Counted from the first letter of the stretch, positions 34,227 to 49,200 are shown. The stretch is DNA of 64,000 nt from Tolypeutes matacus (GCA_026826555.1 JAKSZT010053881.1:3275848-3339847); one strand, 5' to 3'. Made by a program: numbers and translations. The notes: generated by a model not told the origin, from the letters alone.

Positions 34227-37200
34227 GAGACATGTCAACAAGGTTTTTTAAGTATATAAATTTTCTTTGGGTCTATATATCCCAAATTCAGGTTTCCAAA
34301 TTGAGCACCTTCTGAATACTAGCTACTTTGCTAGGCACTGAGAATATAAAGATAAGTAAGATACAGCCCCCCATCTCAACAACCTTAAAGTCTAGTAGGA
34401 GAGTCAGTCAGATAAATGAATAAGAAGACAATTGAATTAGTTTCAATGGATCTGTGAGGTGACTCCCACCTGAATGAATTGCACCTCTTGGCCTGCAATT
34501 TATGTGGGAGCTACCCAATGGTGGGGAAGCACAGTGCTCTCAGACTTTTGGTGGATTCAGATTATAAATGGATCTTGTTAAAATGCAGATTCTTATTCAG
34601 TAGTTCTGGGGTGGGCCCGGCTCAGGAATCCTCATTTCTGACAAGCTCCCAGGGGATGCTGACAGTGCTCCTCCAAGGACCACACTTTGAGTAGCAGGAG
34701 GCATATCATTGCTGTCAGCTCTCAAAACCTTCACTGAAGAAAAAGTTCCAATTTTCCTTAGCAATCTAAACTCTTTAGTAAGGAAACATGTGAATTTCAT
34801 AAAAAATTTTCAGATGAACAATCTTTGGAGGAAATATTAAAAGAAACAAGCAATGGAGTATAATTTGTACTTTCCAAGTATAATCCAATGTGATTAATTA
34901 TAAATTAACTAGTATTGTGTTTCTTTACTATCTCACAAAGATTGGAATCCTTCAGAACTGGCTTGATTTTCTTCATTTAAACAGACAAAGCAGAGAAAAC
35001 AAACAAGCAAACAAAAGAAATCTTGGTGCTTCGCTCTTCCACCCTCTACCCCAAAGAGCACTCAGAAAGAGGTGTCAAATGTATCTCTTTGTTGTTTTAC
35101 AACACTCCATTTCACCTCCATAACAGGAAAAGAAAATTCTCAACATGTGGCTTAATAAATATATGCTGAACTGATTTGCCTAACTGTCCCATCCCACTCC
35201 TGCCTTCACCCCCCCAGCCTTTGTGATCACCATATCCCATCCCACCTCTGGCCTGTCCCCTTTCTGTATCCACACTCCTGCTTCTCACAATCTTCCTTCA
35301 CCCTTAAGGGGCCATCAGTTGTTCCCCAGAACCTACAGAATTAAGTCTAAATCTTCAGTGTGGGGCATTGGCCCTTACTTAATATGTCCAACTTTCCAAA
35401 TTCAGCCTACTTTGGAAGTTACATTCCAGAAAAACCAAGCTACACTTGAGTCACTAAGATTCATACAAATCTAACAAGTGCCTTTAAGTTCTAGACACCA
35501 TATGCCCGAATATGGCAGTGAAAAAGTCATGATGCCTGTCTTCATGAAGAGATGTGTCTAGTGTGGGAGCTTGCAAGACAGCAATGACTTATAAAGTGAT
35601 AAGTGCTATAATGGCATATAATGAAAGTGAAAAGAAGGGATACCTGGCCTAGTGTGGGGATATCAGGGAAGGCTTCTGGGTGGGGATAAGTTGATTTTTG
35701 AGAGATGAGTAGGAGTTATACAGGCAGAGATAGGAAGATGGTATTCCAAGCAGAGGAAAACTATGTGAAAAGGACCAGAGATGAACAAGAATGTGGTATG
35801 GCCTGGAAAACTAAGAAGTTCAGGAATTCATCTAGATTCTAGAGTTTTGGAAGTAGGGGGAGAACAGCAAGAAATAAGGCTGCAGAGAGGAGCCATCATT
35901 GGAGACCTGCCATGTTAAAGAGTTGGGCTTTGCTCTGAGCAATATGGCGGGGAGCCAGTGAAGACTGGAGACCTGTAGGCCAGTTAGGTGGCTGACGCCA
36001 TAATTCAGGAGTAGGTGGCAATGAGACTGGACAGATGAGGGTGTAACTAAATGAAAAGGCAGAAGTAGAGCAGGCAGGTCTTGAGTTTGATTAGAGGTGA
36101 GCCTGGAGGGAAAAGGATGAATTGAGGATGCTGCCCTGGCTGCCCCATGAATGCTCTGGCTCCCAAGGCAGCCAGAGCCAACCTCCACATTGCACTTGCA
36201 ACGCTGGGCACTGTAGTTATCTGATCATGTGTGTCATTCACTCAACTGGGAGCCAAGTGAGGACAGAGCTACTATTTCCTCTCTGTATGAATAACGGCCT
36301 GGTACCTGATTAACATTTAATGAGCCAAAATAAGAATTTATAGTTTACAGAAACATAGTTGTCCTATTAGATTTTTCTTTCTCAGGAAATCAAGACTTTA
36401 CTTAAAAATAAACATAGAGCATAATAAGCACTCAAAAGATTTTTTTCCCCTCCCAGTGTGAGATTTGCCATTCTCATTGTAATCGGATGTTTAAAATATT
36501 CTCCCACAGGTAGGGTATTTGTCCATGAGTGGGCTCATCTGCGATGGGGAGTATTTAATGAATACAATAATGACCAGAAATTCTACTTATCCAAAGGAAT
36601 AAACAAACCAGTAAGGTATGAACATTTTGATTTAACTTTTCCCGAACTATTTTAAGTTGCAAACAATTTTTTCTTTAATTGATTACTTTAAAAATACTAG
36701 TCTTTTCTCTTATTTTCTACCTATTACTCAATTCATCCTCTTATTGCCCACTTTTTTAGGTTGCCACAAGATTACCATTATTGTTCATCAATAGGAGCTT
36801 CAATTAGTTTAATTTCTGCTCTGCAGCTACAAATCATTTGCCTCTTCTTTTTTCAGTGTACCAACTATAAGAAATCCACAGCAGTTAGGTTCAGTGTCTC
36901 CATACTTCCTGTATCTAAAAGAAAAACCAGAATCCATGACATAAACAGAGTCTCAGAGCAGAGTGTTATCTATGTGGACTTTGTCAGTATGAGTGGGTCC
37001 GGGAAGGATTGTGAAACTTACCTGAAAGATAAATATTAAGTGAAATAAAACAAAACAAACACTTCTCACAGTTTGAATTAAACCATGTGGAATGTCATAG
37101 AAAAAAACTGAGCAGTTGGAAAGTGCTCTTGGCTCCCATGATTTTAACAGAGAGTTCTTGCAACTGATAGTTTCAGTATATGTAAACTTCTTTAGTACAA

Positions 37201-40200
37201 ACATAAACAGGTAATTTCCCAATTTATTTATTATTTTTTTAACTTTATTTCCAAAGAAGTTTTAGACTTCAGAAAAGTTACACAGAAAATATAGGGGACT
37301 CCCATATACCCCACCACCTTCCTTTCCCATATTTCCCCTCATTAATAACATCTTTCATTAGTGTAGTACATTTGTTACAATTGCTGAACAAGTATTGAAG
37401 CATTGCTACTAACCATGGTCTATAGTTTACATTATGGTTTACACTTGCGCTGTGTAATTTTATAGGTTTTGACAAAAAGTATAATGGTCTGTATTTGTCA
37501 TTGCAATATCATGCAGAACAATTCCAATGCCCCCAACATGCCCCAGGTTCCACTCCTTCTTCTCTCCCCCTCCCCTCAGAACATCTGGTAAGCAGTATCT
37601 TCATATCAATGTTACAAGTTCTTCTGTTACTACAATAATAATGAATACTTTGGTCTATGGTTGCATTCCTCCCTTATGTTTGTTCATTCCTCAATCTTGA
37701 TGACTTTGGGACTGTGATGCCTATTCTGCTTCTGTTTGAAAGGGGGCTTAGAGCTTATGGGCCAGATAAAAGAACTGTTTTGCTTGTAGTTGTAGATACT
37801 CTCTGTTTTTTTGGAGATGGGCATTGTCTCATCATCATCATTTTGTTAGTTGTCCTGAGTGAGTCCAATGAACTGGAGAATAGGTGTTGGCTGCAATTCT
37901 GCTGAGATTCACGGCTCAACTAGCATACAAACAAATAGAAGATACAAGTTTCTGGGACACTATACCAACTTACTTCCTCCCCGCTGAGATGGCTCCCTCG
38001 TCTGTCTGCTCCTTGGTTCTATTTGTTGTCTGCTCATTGTCTGCTTGTCTTCTTTAGGAGGCACCAGGAACCAAACCCAGGACCTCCCATGTGGGATGCA
38101 GGTGCCCTTTGGCTTGAGCCACATCTACTCCCAGCTCACTTTGTCTGCTCATTTGTCTGCTTGTTGTGTCTGCTCATTGCATCTGCTCATCTTCTTTAGG
38201 AGGCACCAGGAACCAAACCCAGGACCTCCCATGTGGCAGGCAGGTGCCCTTCTGCTTGAGCCACATCTACTCCCTGCTCTCTGTGTCTGCTCATTTGTCT
38301 GCTTGTTGTGTCTGCTCATTGCATCTGTTCGTCTTCTTTAGGAGGCACCGAGAACCAAACCTGGGACCTCCCATGTGAGAGATGGGGGCCCAACTGCTTG
38401 AGCCACATCTGCTCCCCCCCCAATTTATTTTAAAATCTGGCATAATTCTAATACTAAAACTTGACAGATGGTACAAAAAAGAATTTTGTAGATAAAGCTC
38501 TCTAAAAAGATAAAGGCAATTAAAAAAAATAAATAAAAGAAAGTAAATTAGATCTGGCTGTTTTAAGGGAAAAACAAATACACTTAGACCAAGTTAGATG
38601 TCTTCCAGAAATCCAAAAATGTTGTAATATTAGGTAAGTAATTACTATATATCAGTTATTAAAGAATAAAAATGAATTATTTTTCTAATAGATTCTCAAA
38701 AGGAATTCGATAAAATTCCACCACACTTATTTCTGAATGTGAAACAAAACAAAACACCCTTCTTTTAAAAGAAGAATAGAGGTTGTTACACACCCCTCTC
38801 CAACCTTACTAGCCTGGTGACTCCCACAGAAACATTACTCCTTTTCATTTTACTTTTCACTATTACATTCAAAATCTGTCCACTTGGTCCACTTCCATTT
38901 TATTTTCCCTCATCATTGATGAGGCACGAATAGACACGCTCACCTTTTTGGCCTGGAGTTGCCCTGCATGGGATGCATCACTGCCTCCTAGAGCCATGTA
39001 CAAGGTACCCAATTCCTTCATCCTGTACCAACTGCACCGTGTAGACGACAGCCCAGGGTCACGTCCTTGGTGTGATCATATGTTGGTTTAGCCCTTCAAA
39101 TCTCAGCGAATGGGCGCCATTCTGAATCTGACATCTGCCTTTCCAGCTTCTCTTTTCTAAGCTTCCAGACAGTTAGAAAGTGCATATTCTCTTGAGAGGA
39201 AAGCTGATTAGTACATATTCCTTTTAAGAGATATTCTAGAAAGATCTACATATACGGCATGCTCTTCCTTCCACAGGTAACTATTCATATCACATTTAGC
39301 AAAGCTGACGTGATTACCATGTCTTCTTAAAATAAATTTTATTATAATATAGGAATAATATATATTGCCCCTTGTCTTCCATACTTTTCAGTTATTATTT
39401 GTAAGGTCTAGAAGCAATCACAAAAATGACAGTACTGTCCACAAGAGATGTCCACTTCCTTAATATGATACAGAACATTTACTGAAAACCAACAGCCAAC
39501 ATCATATTTATTAGTGAAACACCAGAGACAGTCCCAGGAAGAAAAGGATGGTCACTATCTACCTAGCCACCCAACCTGGTTGAGGAAGGAACATAGAAAA
39601 TTGCTTTGATGCAGCTGACATGTGGTCCACTTACAAAACACAGGGAATAAACTGAAATTAAAATAAGTAAGAGAAGAAAGGTGGCCAGATACAAAATAAA
39701 TATTCAGATTGCTTTCAAATAATAACCAGTTCAAAAATTATTGGAAAAATACTCCATTCAAGATAGTAATTAAAGGTATAATAAAAGTAAGAATAACTCT
39801 CAGAAGAGATCTAGAAGACATATTTGAAGGAAATTATAAAACTCTTCTAAAGGCTTTAAAAGAAGACCAAAATAAATTGAGAGGCTTTCAATTTATGACA
39901 GGTTACTATAAATTAATATATAGGTTTTTTGAAACTCTAGTCAAAAGTACATCCATTTTTACCTCATTTAAAATTTCTTAGTTTATCCAATAGACAAAAG
40001 CTAAGAACATTTTTGAAAAAGAAGAGTAATAAAGAGGATTTTTACTTATCAAAATTTAAAATATACTATAAAACTACATTAATTAATGTGGACTGACAGA
40101 TACTTGTATAAACAATAAATTACTGTTTAATACTGTTGGAATTACAAATTGATGAGGAAAGCCAGGATTTCTTAAGGTATCTGGTCAATTTGTAACTATG

Positions 40201-43200
40201 AGAAAAAATAAACAAGCTCTCTTCCAATTGGATAAACACATTGAATATAAAAATTTCAATCATAAAAATCTAGAAGAATATTAATAAATATCAGATACCT
40301 TAAATGGTGAAGGTCTCTCAATTCATTCAAAAATTGGAAGAAGACACAATTTAAAAGAATGATAAAACTGGCTACTTATAAATTTAAATTTTTTTTGCGT
40401 ATAAACCAAACATAAAATAAAAAGGTAAATAAACTTAAAAATATTTTTTCAAAAACAAAAAGGCAGACATTTAAAAGCTTAATATTCTAATACATAAATT
40501 AATTGGCAAACCAGTAAGAAAACAAATATCCCAATAGAAAAATAAACAAAAGAGAAGAATAATTCACAAAATAAGAAATATAAATGGCCAATAAACATAT
40601 AAAAACTTCCAGACTCACTAGTAATCAAAGAGGTGCAAATCAGACAATAATGAGAATCATTTAGTACCTTTGTTTCTGTAAATAGGATAAACACTCCTTT
40701 AGATGATAGAGGTATAAATTTTATTTTTTTATTTTGAGGTACTAGGGCCCAAGAATGAACCTGGGGACACCGTAAGTGGGAAGCCAGCTCTCAATCACTG
40801 AGCCATATCAGCTCCCCTAAGTTGGTTTTTTCATTTGTTGGCTGGGTTTTTTTGTTTTGTTTTTTAAGTTTTTTGTAGGAGGCACGGGACTGGGAACCAA
40901 ACCCGGTACCTCCCATTTGGGACGCAGGCGCTCAATGGTTTGAGCCACATCTGCTTCTGGTAGAAGTATAAATTGATGCAAGTTTTCTGGAAAGCTATTT
41001 CAAATTTCTAAAATGGTTTCTATTTCTATTTTCTATTTCTAGTAATTTCATGTTTAAAAAGCCATTCTTAGGAAACGATAGAATAAGCTATATCAACAAG
41101 CTTTAAAATGTTCAAACTTTTGGATCTGATAATTCTACTCCAGGAATCAGTCATGTGGAAATATTTGGAAATATAGTAAAAAAATTTTTATTAAATTTTG
41201 TTTATTCACTGAAGTGTTATTTTTATTGCTGATAAGTTGAGTGAAAAAGTTAATTAAATAAATTAGGCTAAATTCTTATTAGCATATAAAAATATACTAT
41301 GGATTTATTAAAATCATGTTTTGAAAGAATATTAAATGCTATACTAAATTTTAAATATACAGATACATCAAGTTTTTGAAAAGCAGGAAATGAAACTATA
41401 GGGACAAAATTAGTCTTGTGTATGGAGAGAGAAGAAAATATTTCAACATGTTGGTTTATTTCTGATGAGAGGACATAATTTTTTTTTCTTTTCTTCTTTA
41501 TGATTTTTTGCTGTTTTCCAATTTTTCTATAGTGTTATGTATTGTTTATATACTCAAAAAATAAATATAATTAAAAAATAAGATGTGGGGGAAAGGAATA
41601 CCAGTTTTAATAGCAATAAAACATAAGCAAAAATATAAAGAAAAATTTAAAATATCTATGAACATATAAGAATGATATAGACGGTCTATGGTTGGTGGCA
41701 AGGCTCCAGGATGTGTAAGTTCATTGAGGGTGGTGGGCCACACTGTGGGAGATGTTTGTGTGGGATGTGGTGGGAGGTGTGGGAGGTGGGCAACATGGGA
41801 ATCCCAGTGGGTTCCGTGTAATATTTTGGGTAATCTAAGCACCTCTTAAAATATATGTATATATATATATAAATAACATTTTTGTAAGCAAATACACATA
41901 TATGCATATATATTTATATATCATTTTGCAAATGTTTGTATGTATTGTGAGAATTTTGATTTTTACCCATAATAAAAAAAAGAAAAAAAAAAGAAAAAAA
42001 AAAAAAGAATGATATAAAAACTATGAAATAAACTAATTAGAAACAACCAACAGGAAATTTCAGCAAGCCCACTGACGGCAACAAAAGGGGGCTTCTGATT
42101 TTCCAGGAATAAGAGGAACGGATTAGGGGGTCGGATGTGGCTCAACTGGTTGGGTGTCCCTCTCCCATATGGAGAGACCCGGGTTCGATCCCCGGGACCT
42201 CCCGGTTAGAAAAAAAAAAAAAAAAAGAGGAATGGATTAGGAAGTCACTGCAGACTTCAGTCCTTATTAATAGCAGCCATATGCACATGCGGCTTCACTG
42301 CTACTAATTCTGATACAATTCTGGGGGTCCCTCAGACACTCCCTGGCAAACAGAAATGACTCTGATGAGCATTTCATCATTTTTTTGTTTGAAGGGGATG
42401 TATTTGTTTCTTAAATTATGAGAGGATATCAAAGACAAGGCCATCTATCAGAAACTGATCACAATGGCTAATCTTTTGAAATTATATCAACTAAACATCT
42501 AACCTTAACATATTTTCAGATGTTCGGCTGCTATTACTGGTAAAAATGCAATAAATAAGTGTCAGGGGGGCAGCTGTATCACCAGACCGTGCACAACCAA
42601 CCCAGCCACGGGAGAGTACGGAAAGGACTGTGAGTTCCTCCCGTACGAGGTGCAGACGGAGAAGGCTTCCATAATGTTCTCACAAAAAATCCAGTCTGTA
42701 AGTATCTTGTTCTCTCTTTTTCCTAGACTTTTATGAATTTAGTGAGTTTTTTTTGTTTTGTTTTTGGCCCCTGGTGCTCTAAGGGGATCAAAATGTAGAG
42801 AAACCATCAAAGGGCAGTTGATCCTCTGTGAGACAAGCTGGGAATGCAAAACCAGGGATAAAGTCCCATCTTCCCCTGATCCCTTCCTTATATCCATTCT
42901 TTTGTTTCCATTATATGCCTATCACTAGATTTTAGTTTAAGTGCTTGGTATTACTTCAAATATACTTAAAGGCACACAAGCATACAAATTCTTAGTTAAG
43001 GAATTTTCCCAGGTTTTAGGCACTTCTTTTTATGAGTTAATAAAAATATATCTGTAGCCCTTAATTTGACTTTCAGGGAGCTCTTTCCAGTCTGTGCATT
43101 TGCTTTTAATTATTAACAGAAATTTTCTGTCTTTTTAAGAGTGCTAGACTCCTTAGGGAGTTTGTACATAGTTTTAATAGCATTAAGTAGTTTTAAAAAT

Positions 43201-46200
43201 AACTTCTTAAATTTTAAGTCATAAAATAAGCTTAACTTAATTATCCATTTAATGCTAATATATAGATCTGTATATGTCAGCAAATTTGCCCAAAATAATA
43301 TTAGAAGTATCAATTAACTGACTTTAGTGGGGAGCCCCTTTCATCTTCCAGTTTTAGGTAAAATCATGTTGTCCTTTTGAAATAAAGGGTGAAATAACTT
43401 GCAAAACTCTGTCAATAACAACATGGCATAAATTTTATAAATTTGATGCAGCATAGTTTACCAGGCCCAACATTTAATCTTGTTCTGCTACAGCCCATCC
43501 CCAGACCTTTTCAGAAACTTCCAAGATGGCACCCAGATTATATACTTTAAATTAGCTGGAGAGTTAAACTTGAAGCATAGATTTGGGAACCTCTGCCCAT
43601 ACCTATAATATAGAAATGCCATCAAAACAAACGACCTTAAAATGCAAATAAAGAAAAAATAAGTATTTTACAGTTTATGATTACTTTGCAAGATGGGAAT
43701 GTCAGATAGGAGACTGCAGTAATCTGCGGAATTGACAGTGAGGGCCTGAATGATGGAGATCCCATTGGAAAAGGAGAAGGGGAAGGAGAAATGATGATGA
43801 TATTTATTTATTTATTTATTTATTTATTTATTAAGATTTTATTTATTTATTCATTTATCCCCCCCTTGCTGCCTGTGCTCGCCGGGTCAGCCAACCATGC
43901 CGTGCGGGCGGGCCTGCCCTCACCAGGAGGCTCCGGGAACCGAACCCGGGGCCCCCCATGTGGTAAACGGGAGCCGCACTGATTGAGCCACAGCCGCTTC
44001 CTGATGATATTTATTGATCTTGGTTATTTTACAAGGGGAAGGAAAGAGGGGAAACTAGGGAAACCCCAGTTATCTGATTTGGGTAACTGGATGGATAGTG
44101 ACGGCATTTATCAAGCTAGGAAATACATGGGGAAGGGAAGCAGAATTGGAGGAAAAATAATGAATTCAATTATGAACATATGGACTCTGAGGTGCCATGG
44201 GATATCCAAGATTTTGGAGAGAGCTGTTATGTTGGGCCATGAAGACTGGAATATAGAGCATTGGTGAGAGTGTGGGAAGTGAGAAAGTGGAGTTTGATGG
44301 TGAAGGGATGGAGCGATCAGATGGTACCATCCCAGAAGGGGAATGCTGTAATGTGGATGGTTTGAAGAGAGTGGTGATGGCTTGAAATGGCACCTTTGGG
44401 GAGCAGGAAGACACCTAGAAGAGATAAATGGGTTGCTGAGGAGCACTCAGGGTAAAATGAGGTTGAAAGCATGGTTTTGAATGGCAACTTTGTGAATTAT
44501 GACTCTGTGATTTTAACTAGTGGTTTAGTCTTATCTATGTCATTTTATTGAAAATCTCAGGTGGTTGCATTCTGCACAGAAAAAAACCACAATAAAGAAG
44601 CCCCAAACCTGCAAAACCAAAGGTGCAATCTCCAAAGCACATGGAAAGTAATCAGTGATTCTGAGGACTTTAAGAAAACCACTCCTATGACAACACAGCC
44701 ACCTAAGCCCACCTTCTCATTGCTGCAGATTGGACAAAGAATTGTGTGTTTAGTCCTTGATAAGTCTGGAAGCATGCTGGTAAGTACAATGAGTCACATT
44801 CTTCGGGATGCTGGTCACAGATATGCTTGCAGTATGGCCTGGATATCAACTTGGAACTGGCTGGGAATAAGCACAGCCCTGAGGGTCAGAACAATTAAAA
44901 TAACACACTGCCATCAGAAATGCCCCACCTCAGCTTTATTCATCAATAGTCTCATTTGCCAAATTAAATTCCCTTTCGATTTATGAACAAAGCTCTAATG
45001 AATTACAGAACCTCAACTTTTTTCTGTGTTTCATTGGCATATCTTATCCAGCTTTACCTTTTGCTATTTATACAAAGGTCTTAAGATTTTACCCAAAGTT
45101 GTTGCTAAACATAAAGGAGAAATATCATCTCCATAGAATGGCACACATTGAGTAAGCTTGTTGTCATTTACTCTACATTGAGAGAGCGCCTTCCAAATTC
45201 CCTCTAGTCTGGTCTGTTGTTGGTCTGCCCATCTATAACCAACCTGACTTTTTCTTCTGCTTCTCCATTCAGACTGGTGGCCGCCTTAAACGACTGAATC
45301 AAGCAGGCAAGCTTTTCCTGCTGCAGACGATTGAGCAGGGGTCCTGGGTTGGGATGGTGACATTTGACAGTGCTGCCTATGTACAAAGTGAACTCATACA
45401 AATACTAAGTGCCACCGAAAGAGATGCACTCACCAAAAGATTACCCACTGTAGCCTCAGGAGGAACGTCCATCTGCTCCGGACTTCGATCAGCATTTACC
45501 GTGAGACATGTTCTCCCATTGCGGTTTGCCAATGGTTGCAATTTATGTTTCCTAAAAAGTTCCCATTTACAGTGTTCCCATACAGGCCTGGTGCTTAATT
45601 CTAACATTAGGAAGGACAGAGCAGTGGTTCAAATGATGCAAAGACACAAGCCTCCAAAGCTATTGTTAGCTAATTCATTTGTGGTTTTGTGCTTATCAGC
45701 ATGTCTATAGTCACAATATTCATGACATGCCTCACATGCCGAACACTGTGCTAGTCATTAAGAATTCCATGAGGGCCACGTAGACACCATCCCTCCTGTA
45801 GTGGAGCTTATAGTATTTGGGAGGGAGACATATTAATCAGAGAGTAATACAAATAAGTGGATATTCATAAACTGTAATGAGTGTTGTGAAGGAAAAGTAC
45901 ACAAGGATATGACAGAGTATCTTCTAGGGGTGAAAAAAAATATGAGCTATAAGTTATAGTTAAACTTTGGGGCACAGGATTCTCCAAACTTCTGGGTATT
46001 TTGGACCTCCTTTTAGGGCAAGCAAATGATTTATTTTTTGAAGTGGGAAGCCTTAGGAACTGGAGACTGTGATTACATTGGGGGCACAGCCAAAAGTCTC
46101 ATTTGACCAATCATGTCATACCACTACTTAGATATCATCAGTGTCTCCCCATTTACAACAAAATTAAGTAAAAACTCCTCCCTCTAATACAGGGGCTCTT

Positions 46201-49200
46201 AACCTTTTTTGTTCCACTGACCCCTTTGCCAGTCAGTTGAAAACCACTGACCCCTTACTAAGTCCACACTATACCGTGTATTATTTAATAAATATATCAC
46301 ACCTGCATCAACATGTCCCCACAAGAATAATGGTTTTTGCATTTCAATTCAAGCTCACAGACCCCTTATTAAAAACCCCTGCTCTAATAGCTAAATTCTT
46401 CCATAATATAGCCCCTAATTACCTACCTTTCCAGGTTTAAATATGAAGGATGTTTAAACATATGAATCACCTGTCCTTCAGAGCTTCCATACCTTTGCCA
46501 AGCTAGCTCCTCACCCTCCCTTCCTTGTGCCTCAAATCACACATTCTTCAAAGATCCATCACAGAAACCACCTACTTCTTGATATCTTTCCTGATCCTTT
46601 CAGTTGTATACAGTCTCTCTTTTTTAATCATATGACTCTTTTCTCTCAAATATCTCTTGTGACTTCTAGACTATTTTGTATTATAGTCTGATCATGTATC
46701 TAAATTTTTCATGTGTTTCACATGAGCAAAACTTCTTTAGGGATAAGGGCTTAGCTTTTTAATGCCCAAGCTGCTAGCACAATATCTTTCATATAGGAGG
46801 TTCTCAATAAACACTTCTTAATTTGAATTGAGAAGTGAACCCTTAGTTGCTGCAAATATGAAACACAAACATAGATTTATGGAACTGGAAGGAATCTTTG
46901 AAGCTATTTAGCCCCACAAACCAAAGACTAGGAGGTTGAAAGAGGCAGGCTGGCCTAAGGTCTCACAAACTTCCCTGCAGCTTGGGAATGTGCTGCCCTC
47001 TCTGCCTGCTTGTGTAGCACAATATCTGTCAAAGGGGCAGTTTCAAATTCTTAAGAGAGCAGGAACATTTAGTTTTCAGCTCACTGTGTTTTATGTGGAC
47101 ACTGGACTCAACCATTTCCTCAAATTCTTTCTGTCCCTCTGGCCCTTTATTCTATCTTAAAGGTCAGTTCCCCAAAAGTGGTTTCTACTGCATACATAGT
47201 TAACCCTTCTCCAGATGTCTGAGTGCATCTGGATCCTATTCTCTGCCACCCACCCACGCTTTCATTAAGGGAGAAAATGAAATCACTAATATGTTATACC
47301 ATACTCTTGCTATGCAAAGCCTTAGGGGAGATGACTCGTGCCAGATGGTGTGGTGGTGGAGTGAGGACTTCTCATTCTGCATTTTCCATTCAAATTGGTA
47401 AGAGAGAGTGAGAGGAATGCAATCAGAATTTAGAATGCTCCTACTCCCCAATGGAGTCTGGAGATGGGGTTGGAGGAGCTTGTATGACTTGGGGATGATA
47501 AAGCTAAAAGCCTTGGATCCTACACTGTCCTCAATAGCCTCTCTGGTCCCTGTTGCAGGACCATGGTCAGGTCTGTTGTGGGCTCCTTGCCCACAACAGA
47601 GGCATGGCCTCCAGACTCTGGCTTGTTCTCTTAGCTTGATCAGTGTCCAGTGGTCCTTCCTGGCTGACTCAGCCTCACCCTGGCTCTCACTGTTGGAGCA
47701 GAGCCCTGAGATCCAACACATCCTCCATTTAGCCTCCAGCCAGACTGCACTCCCCTCAGCTTTTAGGGCAGGATTACCTATTCTCTCACCTTCCAGCTCT
47801 CAGCTCAGCTTTTTGTTCCCCTATGGGCTATGTGGGAACTTCTGGATGTTTACCATGACACATGGCAGTGATGGGGAATGGGACAAGGTAATCTAAATTG
47901 GGCCCTTCCTCTAGCCTCTCAGGCCCTGCACCTTGTCCATGGCCATGGTCATGGCTGACAGAGTCTGGTGCTCTGAACTCTATTCAGCAGCAGTCACAGT
48001 TCTCTCTCTCCATGTCACCAAAGGTCACCTGTGTGGTAGCCCCTCTCAGGGTTCAAGCAGGGAGTAAGGTGGAAGCCTCCTCTGCTCTCAGCTTTCCTTT
48101 CAGCCTATTTAACATGCCTTCTCTTTCCAAAATTCTAATCTGGAGAGAGGAGGTTACACACACTTGATTGCTTGTTACCTTATCTTTTGGTGTCTCTTTC
48201 CCACTCTTGCATGGTGTGGAGAGCTAGAAGGGGTGGGCTTATGCCTTCCTCTTCTTAAATGGAAAATATATTTCTTTTATTGAATTTTCCTATCCTTGAG
48301 TGGTAGCTTCATATTCTTACCCAACATTGTCAGAGGAGTATCCTCTCTATACCAGGTAAAAAGTCAACCAGTGGTAGCTCAGGCTTAGGTGTCATTGGAC
48401 AACCAGGGACTGTAATTAATGGGAACAAAAATGTGCTGCCTTAGTCAGAGGGCATAGTAAATATTTTAACAACTCATGTGGCATGGCATTTACCAATCAG
48501 AGCTAATGCCAGCTGCAGACATCCAGTATGGTCATACTGGTGAATGTAATAAAAGCTAAAATCTGCCCTGCATCCAATATTATCTCCATTAAATGAGGGT
48601 GGTTTCTGGAGGCCTCTGGAAACTTCTGAAAGTCTACCAAGGAGGGGCCACATAAAGGAAACCAGAAAAACCTCCTTTGCTGCTTCCCCGGTGTTGTCCA
48701 TCCCTGGACGACCCTGTATCCCACATTTTAGAGCCCTCTTGGCAGTAGGCTGGCCAAGAGAAAAGACCTTGGTCAAGGTCCACAAATGTTACTGATTTAA
48801 AATGATATCAATTAAAGAAAAAGAAGCATATCTTACCTTTCCTAGGGACTTTTGTTTGTTCCTTCGGAATTTCTTGTCTCATTCCCAGTAAACACAGCTT
48901 TCACAAACACTGTGGCCACCCTGAGTCTAACTCATGCCCTGTATTCTGTCTTTAGGTGATTAGGAAGAAGTACCCCACAGATGGATCTGAAATTGTCCTG
49001 CTGACAGATGGCGAGGACTACACTATAAGCGCGTGCTTCAACGAAGTGAAGCAGAGTGGAGCCATCATCCACACAGTTGCCCTGGGGCCCTCTGCGGCCC
49101 AAGAACTAGAGGAGCTGTCCAAAATGACAGGTGAAGGACGATCTGCTGAATCCATGTGTTGTCTGTTCCATGGGTCTGTAAGTCCCATGGAGAGTCGGGG

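Larger units (their letters stand above)
28843..36509 (+). other. CLCA1 intron 3
   Basis: The longest CLCA1 intron (7667 bases), mostly one antisense L1 (28928-33744). It also has a TA microsatellite (34183-34223), MER5A (34532-34698), an L2-like fragment (35170-35440) and an unnamed old repeat at about 35480-36110 (TGGCGGGGAGCCAGTGAAGA). No gene is seen in the rest. Confidence 0.8.
36616..42519 (+). other. CLCA1 intron 4
   Basis: Contains the L1/SINE chimera (37230-38418), degenerate + strand L1 (about 38620-41560), a dimeric SINE (40721-40960), an L1 3' end (41680-42004) and a short SINE (42128-42224). Bases 36620-37215 and 42245-42519 show nothing recognisable. Confidence 0.8.
45501..48955 (+). 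other. CLCA1 intron 7
   Basis: Holds an L2 (46100-46830) with a hAT-like insertion. Bases 47200-48200 contain overlapping long open frames on both strands that resemble no protein I know; I treat them as non-coding. The rest is unremarkable. Confidence 0.7.

Noticed and set aside
37990..38418. Regularly spaced direct repeats as a possible CRISPR-like array
   Set aside because: There are only three units of about 140 bases with tRNA-like SINE content in a mammalian intron; there are no short repeats with unique spacers.
47236..47896. Two overlapping frames of about 160 residues on opposite strands in CLCA1 intron 7
   Set aside because: They resemble no protein family I know, have no matching splice context, and overlapping frames on both strands of GC-richer DNA are expected by chance.
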